Source: Limnohabitans sp. Rim8 (lineage in GTDB: Bacteria; Pseudomonadota; Gammaproteobacteria; Burkholderiales; Burkholderiaceae_C). Taken from it: 64,000 nt of DNA. This document shows, in pieces, positions 25,054 through 32,997 of the stretch. The DNA lies in the NCBI GenBank assembly GCA_945897465.1, contig CAMDFK010000002.1, forward strand, positions 62,001-126,000, given 5' to 3'. The notes below the pieces were generated by a model. That model did not search any database, had not been told where the DNA came from, and worked only from the letters and a program-made list of their open reading frames with translations. Each line of letters begins with the position of its first letter. The stretch's first letter is position 1. The position numbers and the translations under genes are program-made.

Positions 25054-26316
25054 TTATGGGGATGCCGAAAACGATTCTTTGAGGGAGCGGGCTTTGTCCA
25101 TTAAGGCATTGGACAGCCGATAGATGCGAAAGAAGCCATCCATGTACAGCTGTGCATTGCGTTCGTAAGCCACCCAAGGAAAGGCATAAGCACCCTCGGC
25201 ATCGTGGCGTCCGAAGACACGCGCTCGCAAAATGCCAGCGGGGTTTTCCATGCCGACAGCCCGCTCAGTGTTGTGCACCGTCAGTGGCTCAACACCCTGG
25301 GCAATGTCATGTGCGGTGGTGCCAGGAATCAGGCATGCGGCGGCCAGACAACAGCCGCCCGTGACGGCCAAAGAGGCGTGCGATTCCTGAGGCGTGAAAT
25401 ACCGCGCAGAAATATGGCCACCCTGGGCGGGGGTAGATACGAGACACACTTTGGGCACGGTTTCGCTGGCGGCCAGTTCGTCAGCCGTCATCAGCACGCC
25501 CTGACGCTTGAGCTTCATGGCCAAACCTGCTTGAACCCAGATAGAACGCAGCCTGGCCTTGAGCGCATCGTTGGCATTCAGACTGGCCACCGACTCATCG
25601 CCACGCAACCCTAAGGCGTCCGCACGCAGGATCACCATGGGTACCGCCACATCAACACAGCTGACTTCCACGCCATCAAACACATCAAGAACTTGGCCTG
25701 TGGGCAGCAATTGACCGGTTTTGGCCCCTACAGGTTCACGCAGACTCAATTCCACACCTGGAAACGCACCATGAACCCCCGGAATCTCTGTGTCAGCCGG
25801 TATCACCGCCTGCCCTCCTGGCGTGCGGACTCGGCAGTCGGTGATCACCGAGGTGTTGGTGTTGAAGACGCGGACTTCTGAATTGGGGTCACCCGCAGTC
25901 AACAAACCGTTGTTGAGTAAAAACAGCGGAATGGCCGCTGACATATTGCCGCAATTCACGCTCCAGTCGATCGCTGATTTTTCGGCGGCCAATTGGGCCA
26001 AAGTGCTGTTGAAGTCGGCCTGAACACCATCACCCGGCTCAACGATGAAAACCTTGTTGCTGGTGGCCGGGCCTCGGCCCAAGCCAGTGATTTGTTTGTT
26101 GCCCTTGAGCTCGCCAACATCGGGCACCCCCATGATTTTTCGAATGATCTCCTCGCGCAAATCGCCAAAGGGTGTGAGGTGTGGCCCCCACAAAACCACA
26201 CCTGTCGAGGTGCCGCCGCGCATGTAACTCACGGGGATGTGCAGCACGCCATCTTGCAGATAAGGTGGGCGGGTCAAAAAAACAGCGTTGGAATTGGGTG
26301 CATTGGTTCTGGTCAT
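25054..26316 (-). CDS. PrpF-family aconitate/methylaconitate isomerase, copy 1
   Basis: A 420-residue protein with the PrpF signatures SYMRGGTSTGVVLWG near residues 30-44, DWSVNCGNMSAA near 117-128 and VTGGCCLAAACLIPGT near 330. PrpF proteins shift the double bond of 2-methylaconitate, trans-aconitate or 4-oxalomesaconate using a proton-transfer pair; the Cys in the NCGN segment is one such conserved residue. It shares only the family motifs with copy 2 (31818-32984), so the two are old paralogues that may act on different acids. The start was taken at MTRTNAP; a TTG 36 bases upstream is an alternative. A leaderless binding-fold gene precedes it by 133 bases. Confidence 0.9.
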   Translation of the reverse strand: MTRTNAPNSNAVFLTRPPYLQDGVLHIPVSYMRGGTSTGVVLWGPHLTPFGDLREEIIRKIMGVPDVGELKGNKQITGLGRGPATSNKVFIVEPGDGVQADFNSTLAQLAAEKSAIDWSVNCGNMSAAIPLFLLNNGLLTAGDPNSEVRVFNTNTSVITDCRVRTPGGQAVIPADTEIPGVHGAFPGVELSLREPVGAKTGQLLPTGQVLDVFDGVEVSCVDVAVPMVILRADALGLRGDESVASLNANDALKARLRSIWVQAGLAMKLKRQGVLMTADELAASETVPKVCLVSTPAQGGHISARYFTPQESHASLAVTGGCCLAAACLIPGTTAHDIAQGVEPLTVHNTERAVGMENPAGILRARVFGRHDAEGAYAFPWVAYERNAQLYMDGFFRIYRLSNALMDKARSLKESFSASP

Positions 26317-26449
26317 GTCAATAAGTCCACTTGTTAGGCCCGCACAGGTCAAATATCGCCCGGTATAGGTTGAGCGTGAAAACCAAATTTTCCGCCATGC
26401 GAGATACTTTAATGGAGTAGCTGTTCATTTGACCGACCATCTTTAATCG

Positions 26450-27217
26450 TCAATGCTTTGTGTCACGAAGCGCAGGCCCTGCGGGTGGTGCCATTGGCGC
26501 CACCGATGCGCCCTCAATACCGTGCCGCTTTAACGCCATAGCTACAAAACCACTGGCTTTTACATCTTCGACAAACTCAACCAAATAAGCTGTTGCCTTA
26601 TCGCTCCGACTTTTGGGTAGGCCCATGGCTTGTTGAATGGTCATGAAGCGTCCTGGCAGGAGGCGCAAGTCAGCAAAACGTTTTTGATCCGATTGCAACT
26701 GTTGCTTCACACCTGCCGCCACTTCCAGCCCCTGTGCCACAAATACGTCAACCACTTCTGGCGAAGTGGGGGCATGTACGATCTGCGCCTGTTTAATTTC
26801 ACGACTCAGGTAAAGATCGTAAGCGCTGCCCCTGCCCACCACCAAGCGGTTGCCGGGTTGGTCCACGTCAAGGTTGGATTGAAGCGGCGAATCTTGGCGC
26901 ACCAAATAGCAGCCTTCGATCAGCAAGTATGGAGAGGTGAAGGCGATTTCCTGACCTCGCAGCGGGTCAACAGCGAAAAAACCAACGTCGGCTTGTTCCT
27001 GCACAACAGCTTGAACTGCCTTGCCCGCCGCATCCAACACGATGAGCTCGAGCGGCAGCCCAAGACGCTGAGCCAACAAGTGGGCCAGATCCACCGAAAC
27101 CCCACTGATCTCACCAGTTTTCGTATCGCTGTGGGCCAAGATGGGATTGCCCAAATTGATGGTTGCACGGAGTCTGCCTGTGGGGGCAAATATTGCTTTA
27201 ACTGCGTTGTCGCTCAA
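26450..27217 (-). CDS. Substrate-binding-fold (SBP type 3) protein without signal peptide, copy 1
   Basis: A 255-residue protein of the amino-acid binding-protein fold: LRATINLGNPILA opens lobe 1, VSVDLAHLLAQRLGLP and DVGFFAVDPLRGQEIAFTSPY follow, and lobe 2 contains GRGSAYDLYLSR. There is no signal peptide: the start is a TTG with AGGAG 8 bases upstream, and residues 1-16 are not hydrophobic. It should therefore stay in the cytoplasm, where it cannot be an importer receptor. A paralogue with the same property is at 31051-31821, also next to a prpF gene. Enzymes have evolved from this fold (cyclohexadienyl dehydratase), so a catalytic role is plausible. Function unknown. Confidence 0.85.
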   Translation of the reverse strand: MSDNAVKAIFAPTGRLRATINLGNPILAHSDTKTGEISGVSVDLAHLLAQRLGLPLELIVLDAAGKAVQAVVQEQADVGFFAVDPLRGQEIAFTSPYLLIEGCYLVRQDSPLQSNLDVDQPGNRLVVGRGSAYDLYLSREIKQAQIVHAPTSPEVVDVFVAQGLEVAAGVKQQLQSDQKRFADLRLLPGRFMTIQQAMGLPKSRSDKATAYLVEFVEDVKASGFVAMALKRHGIEGASVAPMAPPAGPALRDTKH

Positions 27218-27249
27218 GGTGATGACTCCTAAGGGGTGATGGGAGCGGG

Positions 27250-27726
27250 CTAAGATTTTGTGGATAAGTATCGCTGTTCCATTTCACGCCGCATGGTCTT
27301 TCGGACTTCGGCCGCCGCGTGGCGGCGGCGTTCATCTGGCGTGAATGGGCGCAAAGTCGGAACACTGGTGGGTCTACCCGTTTCATCCAACGCGACCATG
27401 GTGAAGAAGCAGCTGTTGACGTGACGAATATCTTGAGTGCGTATGTGCTCGGCCAAAACTTTGATGCCCACCTCCATCGACGATGAACCCGTGTGGTTGA
27501 TTGAGGCCAAAAAAGTCACCAATTCACCCACATGAATGGGTTGGCGAAACATCACCTGATCCACACTGAGCGTGACCACATAGTTGCCGCAGTAACGACT
27601 GGCACACGCGTAAGCGACTTGGTCCAGCAGCTTGAGTATCGTCCCGCCATGTACCTTGCCTGAGAAGTTGGCAGTGTCTGGTGTCATGAGCACGGTCATG
27701 CTCAATTGGTGGGCCGGTAATTCCAT
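27250..27726 (-). CDS. Acyl-CoA thioesterase (YciA-like hotdog)
   Basis: A 158-residue hotdog thioesterase. The helix motif NFSGKVHGGTILKLLDQVAYACASRY at about residues 20-45 (reported here as the segment around VHGGTILKLLDQ) carries the Asp used by the YciA group, and VDQVMFRQPIHVGE forms the next strand. It releases CoA from acyl-CoA in the cytoplasm. It lies between the permease fusion (79 bases away) and the leaderless binding-fold gene (32 bases), so it belongs to the tricarboxylate block and suggests that a CoA ester is formed somewhere in this pathway. The basic C-terminus RKTMRREMEQRY is unusual but not diagnostic. Confidence 0.88.
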   Translation of the reverse strand: MELPAHQLSMTVLMTPDTANFSGKVHGGTILKLLDQVAYACASRYCGNYVVTLSVDQVMFRQPIHVGELVTFLASINHTGSSSMEVGIKVLAEHIRTQDIRHVNSCFFTMVALDETGRPTSVPTLRPFTPDERRRHAAAEVRKTMRREMEQRYLSTKS

Positions 27727-27805
27727 GTCAACGATTTAAGCAATCAATCACGTTAGAAAAAAAACGATGCATTCACATTGAGGGCCAGGCGCTTCATTGC
27801 CCAGT

Positions 27806-29830
27806 TCATTTCAGCGGCCATGGCATCTCGACCATTCTTTGAAGAACACCTGCTGGAAAGTTCAAGGTCAAAAAATGACCCAGTGTGGCCATGAAACACA
27901 CACACACTCCTGTGTAGATCAGGCTGCGGATCCAGCCCAACGAGGTCCGCATGACCAAATAGGCGGTGATGAACAGGACGAGTGCCAAGATGAAACCGAT
28001 CAAGGCGGTGGCGATGAACAGAAATGCAAACCACGCCAGTGAAACCCAGACACTGCTGCCATCGTGTTCTCCTTTGACCTTGGCGGCAAGTTCTTGGTCG
28101 TAGTGCGTACCATGCCCGGCTGGGCCTTTGGCAATCATCCAAACCACATAAATCGTCGCCGCCAGCATCAACAAGGCTGCGGACAAGGGGAATACCGCCC
28201 CTAAAAATGACAAGGGATAGCTGCTGTAAGCGGCATAAGTAAACAAGACCATCACAAACAAAGCAAACAACATTTGCGGCAACCGTTCACCCAATGTGGT
28301 TCCACCCAACACCGGTTTTTCCGACTGCGCTGCGGCGGCATCTGCCTCCTGACCAGTCAAGACCGCACCGTCCTCTGAGACACGGCTGCGCACCGACAAG
28401 ACGATGGTGAGTACAGCCAAGGCGCCAATGATCAGCACGCCGGGGCGCAGAAGGAAGCCTGCACCATAGAACTGAACAGCTTGGTACAGGTAGTTCTCAA
28501 CTTGTGGTGACAGCACAAAACCAATCAGGACGGCCGGGCGTGGCCAACCAAAGCGACGCAGAAACACGCCCAAAATGCCCATGCCAAACAGCAAGAAAAG
28601 ATCGGCAATGTCGCGTCTTGCCTGGAAAGCCGCAAAGCAGATCAACATGATCATGGCTGGTGCCACGAGGTTGAAGGGAATGAACGTCAGGCGTGAAATT
28701 GGAGAGGCCAATAAGAAACAAATGAAGGCCCCGATGATGCTGGCCATGGCCAGTGTCCAGGCGATGGTGTAGGTGAGGTCCAGATTGGTTGTGACCATGC
28801 TGGGGCCAGGCTGTAAACCCAGCAAGGCCATACCCGCCAAAAACACTGCCATAGAGCCTGATCCTGGAATGCCAAACAACAAAGTAGGCATCAGTGCACC
28901 GCCCTGTAGGGCGTTGTTGGCCGACTCCGGCGCGATCACGCCTTTGATTTCACCTTTACCGTACTGGCTTTTGTCCTTGCTCGACTGAACCGCGTGGCCG
29001 TAAGCCAACCAGTCCACGACCCCCCCACCAAGACCGGGGATGAAGCCTATGAAGGTGCCCAAAGCTGACGAGCGCAGGACAAGGAACCAGTGCTTAAAGG
29101 TGTCCTTGACGCCTTGAAGCCAACCGGCACCAAGCGTTGAGCCTGAGGCGATCGACGTTGGGCGGCGCATCAAATCGGCCAACTCCGGTATCGCAAACAA
29201 ACCCAAACCCACAATGACCAGTGGCACACCATCCATCAAGTAGTCAAAACCCAGGTCGATCCGTGTCTCACCCGTGGCAGGGGCTGTGCCAATGGCGCCG
29301 ACCACAATGCCCAAACCACAAGCGGCCAAGCCCCGAATCATGCTGTTGCCAGCCAAAATGCCCACCACAGAGAGGCCAAGAACGGCCAACATGAACAGCT
29401 CGGCGGTGGAAAAAATCAAAATGATGGGCCTTGCAACGACCACAAAACCGGTCAGCATGACTGCACCAAAAACACCCCCGAGCAAAGAAGCGGAAAACGC
29501 GGCGCTCAATGCACGGGCCGCCTGCCCCTTTTTGGCCAAGGGGTAACCGTCCAGTACCGTGGCTTGGCTGGCGCTTGAACCGGGAATACCCATCAACACC
29601 GAAGTGAAGGTGTCGCCTGTTGGAATCACAGCCACCATACCAATGAGCATGGCGATGGCCGATACCGGATCCATACCGTAAATGAATGGCATGAGCAAAG
29701 ACATGCCTGCGATGCCACCCAAGCCTGGCAGGATGCCAACGCAAAGACCAACTACGATGCCCAAAAACATAAAGCCCAGATGCTGATAGTTCATCAGGCC
29801 CATCAGGGCTGTTTGCATAGATTCAAACAT
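27806..29830 (-). CDS. Tripartite tricarboxylate transporter permease, TctA-TctB fusion
   Basis: A 674-residue membrane protein. Residues 1-500 are a full TctA large permease with the motifs GILPGLGGIAGMSLLMPF near 35-52, PGSSASQATVLDGYPLAKKG near 85-104 and FIPGLGGGVVDWLAYG near 255-270. After a polar linker, residues 515-670 form a four-segment hydrophobic domain of the size and placement of the small permease TctB, and no separate tctB exists nearby. The complex imports tricarboxylates using an ion gradient. Start at 29830 (MFESMQ) fits other TctA proteins; an ATG at 29842 is also possible. A hairpin separates it from tctC. Confidence 0.87.
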   Translation of the reverse strand: MFESMQTALMGLMNYQHLGFMFLGIVVGLCVGILPGLGGIAGMSLLMPFIYGMDPVSAIAMLIGMVAVIPTGDTFTSVLMGIPGSSASQATVLDGYPLAKKGQAARALSAAFSASLLGGVFGAVMLTGFVVVARPIILIFSTAELFMLAVLGLSVVGILAGNSMIRGLAACGLGIVVGAIGTAPATGETRIDLGFDYLMDGVPLVIVGLGLFAIPELADLMRRPTSIASGSTLGAGWLQGVKDTFKHWFLVLRSSALGTFIGFIPGLGGGVVDWLAYGHAVQSSKDKSQYGKGEIKGVIAPESANNALQGGALMPTLLFGIPGSGSMAVFLAGMALLGLQPGPSMVTTNLDLTYTIAWTLAMASIIGAFICFLLASPISRLTFIPFNLVAPAMIMLICFAAFQARRDIADLFLLFGMGILGVFLRRFGWPRPAVLIGFVLSPQVENYLYQAVQFYGAGFLLRPGVLIIGALAVLTIVLSVRSRVSEDGAVLTGQEADAAAAQSEKPVLGGTTLGERLPQMLFALFVMVLFTYAAYSSYPLSFLGAVFPLSAALLMLAATIYVVWMIAKGPAGHGTHYDQELAAKVKGEHDGSSVWVSLAWFAFLFIATALIGFILALVLFITAYLVMRTSLGWIRSLIYTGVCVCFMATLGHFLTLNFPAGVLQRMVEMPWPLK

Positions 29831-29883
29831 GGCAACAACCATTTCTATATGAAACTGCGTCTTGCGCAACAAAATACAACTAA

Positions 29884-29921
29884 AACCCAGTTGACGCGAA
29901 GTGGTTCACATCAACTGGGTT
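29884..29921 (-). terminator. Hairpin between tctC and tctA-tctB (attenuator or mRNA stabiliser)
   Basis: Arms AACCCAGTTGA (29884-29894) and TCAACTGGGTT (29911-29921) are perfect reverse complements with a 16-base loop. On the minus strand the stem is followed by a T-rich stretch (TTTTAGTTGTATTTT). It lies 23 bases after the tctC stop, where partial termination would keep receptor levels above permease levels. Confidence 0.7.
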
Positions 29922-29944
29922 GAAACGACGTATTGGCTCGCCGT

Positions 29945-31054
29945 TTATTCAAACTTCACATTGAAGTCCTTTGTGAGCACTGAACGCACGTAATCCCTGG
30001 CGGGATCGGCTATCGTGGTGCCCAACTTAAACGTTGCTTCTGCAGCTTGGTCAATCGATTGATCGTAACCACCTAGAACCTTTTCAACGCCAGCCTTGTA
30101 CTCAGGGTCGTTGCGCATGTCGCGAAACGCTTGGCGCAAGGTTTCAACGATTGCGCGTGGCGTCTCCTTGGGTACGACCAAAAGCTTATTTGCTGGAAAG
30201 CCAGAGATCAAAAATGCACGAACAGCTTCCCATTCAGTACCGGATGGGGCTTTACCCGTGACGATTTGATAGGCTTCTGCGAAGTGAGGTAAATCGGGAA
30301 ATGCAGGATCACGCTGCAGTTGCCCGTTACCGTCGAGTACGCCCCAGCTGAACAAAGGCACCGCCTTACCCGCCTGGACCAGTGGCAATGAGTTTTTGAT
30401 GTATGCAGAGCTGGTCTGGTAGTCGATGGTGGCCTCTCCACGCTCGAAAGCTAGACGTCCAGCCCCACGTGATTGCATACCGAAAACGTGTTGCACATCA
30501 AGCCCCAGCATCCTGAAGCTCAATAGTGGAACCAAATCCAATGAGGTCGCTCCTTGGCTTGCATAAACAAGTTTTTGTCCGCGCAATTTAGCCAAATCGC
30601 GTATAGAAGTCACGCCAAATTTTGGATTTATGTAGGCTACCCCACCCGTAGGACCACCAATGATGACCTCCCATTTCTTGTAGTCGTAGCGAACCCGACG
30701 GTCGCCCAGCAGGTAAGGAAATTGTGTCGAGCCCGAAGTACCCAAGATGCTGAGGCCATCGGGTTTTGCATCGGCTGCGTATTGGTTAGCCCCCGTGATC
30801 GAGCCACCACCTGTAACGTTTCTAATCACCACGTTAGGATTGCCTGGCAAATATTTAGAGAGATAAGGCGCAAGGAAGCGTGCCCAGACATCGGTACCTC
30901 CACCGGTACCAAAAGGCACAACCCACTCTATGGTTTTACCAGCGTAGCTGACCTTTTGCGCATGCGCGGGAAGTCCCGCTGAGAGTGCCACTGCTGCACC
31001 AGCGAGTTGCAAAGCACCGACGGTAAATGCGCGGCGGTTTTGATTCATCTTCAT
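29945..31054 (-). CDS. Tripartite tricarboxylate transporter receptor (TctC/Bug family)
   Basis: A 369-residue periplasmic receptor. The signal peptide begins MKMNQNRRAFTVGAL and ends near GLPAHA-Q; the paired Arg could allow Tat export but is common in this family. The mature start KTIEWVVPFGTGGGTDVWAR is the Bug-family ligand loop, normally binding a carboxylate. The ATG at 31054 has AAGGAGA upstream and overlaps the stop of the leaderless binding-fold gene by 4 bases. The receptor and permease are cotranscribed with prpF and aconitase genes, which makes a tricarboxylate such as trans-aconitate or citrate the likely ligand (inference). Confidence 0.92.
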   Translation of the reverse strand: MKMNQNRRAFTVGALQLAGAAVALSAGLPAHAQKVSYAGKTIEWVVPFGTGGGTDVWARFLAPYLSKYLPGNPNVVIRNVTGGGSITGANQYAADAKPDGLSILGTSGSTQFPYLLGDRRVRYDYKKWEVIIGGPTGGVAYINPKFGVTSIRDLAKLRGQKLVYASQGATSLDLVPLLSFRMLGLDVQHVFGMQSRGAGRLAFERGEATIDYQTSSAYIKNSLPLVQAGKAVPLFSWGVLDGNGQLQRDPAFPDLPHFAEAYQIVTGKAPSGTEWEAVRAFLISGFPANKLLVVPKETPRAIVETLRQAFRDMRNDPEYKAGVEKVLGGYDQSIDQAAEATFKLGTTIADPARDYVRSVLTKDFNVKFE

Positions 31055-31821
31055 GAGTTTGTCTCCTTGTGTAAAAAAAATTGACATGGGCTTTCCTCCC
31101 TCTTTGAGGTTTTTTGTTTTCTCAACGGAACGTTTAAAACAACTGCACCTTGAACACCATGACGCTGGAGCGTTTCGGTGATAAATGCATCTTGGGTCGA
31201 ACGCGAGATGAACCCATTGAGTGGTTCGAGCAAGGTCTTTGACAGGGCTGGTGAGACACCGATCGCTTGCTGGATTTGCATGAATGCAGGTTCGATCAAA
31301 CGAAGTCCTTCAAGCCGAGCTGCATCAGCCTCAAGTTGAGTACGGACACCAGCGGCCACGTCAAGATCAAGCCGAAGAAAGGTGTTGACGACTTCTGGCG
31401 AGGTGCTCTCACGCACCAAAGTCGCGTGTCGCATGCGTCTGGTCAGAAACAAGTCGTAAGCACTGCCCTGCCCAACACCAATCAAGACGCCTTTGTGATC
31501 AATGTCTTCATTGCAAAGGTAGAGTGAACCTTCACGAACCAAAAAACTCCCTTGTGTGGCCATGTATGGCCGTGTGAAAGCCACTTTGTTGGCGCGTGCT
31601 GGGTCTGCAGCAAAAAAACCGATATCACATTTACCCGCCCCAACAGCATCGCTGGCATCTTTTGCCGCGTTAAAGCACACAAACTGACAAGTCAGGGACA
31701 TGCTATCGGCGATTCGGCAAGCCAAGTCCACAGAGACACCCGCAGGCAAGCCCTGCACGTTGGGGTAGGCCAGAGCAGGATTGCCATAGTTGATGGCAAC
31801 GGTCAGCACCTGCTTCATCAT
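31051..31821 (-). CDS. Substrate-binding-fold (SBP type 3) protein without signal peptide, copy 2
   Basis: A 256-residue paralogue of the protein at 26450-27217. Shared segments include AINYGNPALA, GVSVDLA, DIGFFAADPAR, AFTRPY, GQGSAYDLFLTRR, STSPEVV, DVAAGV and MQIQQAIG. It too starts directly with the first strand of the fold (MMKQVLTVAINYGNP) and has no signal peptide. It overlaps prpF copy 2 upstream (ATGATG at the junction) and tctC downstream (ATGA), so its synthesis is coupled to both. Being cytoplasmic, it is more likely an enzyme or a cytosolic sensor than a receptor. Function not recognised. Confidence 0.85.
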   Translation of the reverse strand: MMKQVLTVAINYGNPALAYPNVQGLPAGVSVDLACRIADSMSLTCQFVCFNAAKDASDAVGAGKCDIGFFAADPARANKVAFTRPYMATQGSFLVREGSLYLCNEDIDHKGVLIGVGQGSAYDLFLTRRMRHATLVRESTSPEVVNTFLRLDLDVAAGVRTQLEADAARLEGLRLIEPAFMQIQQAIGVSPALSKTLLEPLNGFISRSTQDAFITETLQRHGVQGAVVLNVPLRKQKTSKREESPCQFFLHKETNS

Positions 31822-32984
31822 GAATCTCGCCCCGCCACAAGTGCATCCGGCACGAAGACAAAGCCCTCCATGAGTCGGCGTGCGCTTCGGCTCATCGTGA
31901 CCGAGGTAACAACCCAGTCTTGCCCCTTTTTTGATGTTTGAGCACCGACGACCAAGGTCCCGGAGGGATGGCCAAAACGAAGTTTCGTCCGTGCCTGTCC
32001 CAAAACTTCACTGACAACTGTCCCTGGAATGGCTGCTGCTGCGGCCAATCCAACAGCACCCGTTCCAGTCATGGCGTGGTGCAGTTTTCCCATTGAGAAA
32101 ATGCGGGCATTGAGGTGAATGTCATCAGCCGAAACGGTCTGACCACTGGACGCTACGTAGGCTTGAGGCTTTGAGACAAAAGCCAGCTTGGGGGTGTGTG
32201 GCCGCAATCGCGTGGCATCGGCGGTGTTCTCGGCCATGCCCATGAGGACGGCGCAGTGGGCACGGATCGACTCTGCGCGTGCCAGCAACGCCTTGTCGGC
32301 ATTGATCTCGGGCTGCAGTTCGGTACCTTTGAGCCCGAGTGTGGATGCCTCTACCAGGATTCCAGGGTTACCCGCATTGATCAAAGTGGCCTTGATAGGA
32401 CCCATACCGGGAATATGGAGGGTCTCCATGAGTTGCCCCGTTGGGAACATGGCATCCGATTGATCGGTGTCTTGCAAAAACTCAAGTGGGATCTCTGCGG
32501 CAGGAAAGCTCACGCCATCCAAAACAAAGTCGCCACCCTCGACCACCCGACCTCCTTGCACAGGTACCTGCGCAATGATTTTTGCTTTGATGTTCGTTTG
32601 CCAGATTTTTACCTCAGCCATCCCGTGTTTTGGCGGAACGACCAGCCCTTGAGCGATCGCAAACGGGCCCACAGCCGAGGTCAGATTGCCACAATTGCCT
32701 GACCAATCAATGACCGGATCGGCGATGGAGACGGCCCCGAACGTGTAGTCAACGTCGCAATCGGGTTGGGACGATGGTCCCACAATCACGACCTTGGTTG
32801 TGCTGGAGGTACCGCCACCCATGCCATCGATTTGTTGCCCGTAGGGATCAGGGCTGCCGACGATTCGCAACAAAAGTTGATCCCTGATGACAGGATCTTC
32901 AGGCAGCCAATCTGGGCGAAAAAATACACCCTTGCTGGTACCGCCTCGCATGTACACGGCTTGAATGGGACTTTGCATGGCCAT
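31818..32984 (-). CDS. prpF: PrpF-family aconitate/methylaconitate isomerase, copy 2
   Basis: A 388-residue PrpF protein with QAVYMRGGTSKGVFFRPDWLP near the start (described as the YMRGGTSKG motif), DWSGNCGNLTSAVGPFA near residues 104-120 and the C-terminal HPSGTLVVG segment. The family moves the double bond between cis and trans forms of aconitate or methylaconitate. It is encoded 13 bases downstream of an aconitase, the classic PrpF partner, and overlaps the leaderless binding-fold gene. Start at 32984 is preferred over one 6 bases further in because AAGGTGG lies upstream. This copy is the better candidate for the true PrpF role. Confidence 0.9.
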   Translation of the reverse strand: MAMQSPIQAVYMRGGTSKGVFFRPDWLPEDPVIRDQLLLRIVGSPDPYGQQIDGMGGGTSSTTKVVIVGPSSQPDCDVDYTFGAVSIADPVIDWSGNCGNLTSAVGPFAIAQGLVVPPKHGMAEVKIWQTNIKAKIIAQVPVQGGRVVEGGDFVLDGVSFPAAEIPLEFLQDTDQSDAMFPTGQLMETLHIPGMGPIKATLINAGNPGILVEASTLGLKGTELQPEINADKALLARAESIRAHCAVLMGMAENTADATRLRPHTPKLAFVSKPQAYVASSGQTVSADDIHLNARIFSMGKLHHAMTGTGAVGLAAAAAIPGTVVSEVLGQARTKLRFGHPSGTLVVGAQTSKKGQDWVVTSVTMSRSARRLMEGFVFVPDALVAGRDS

Positions 32985-32997
32985 GACAGTCACCACC

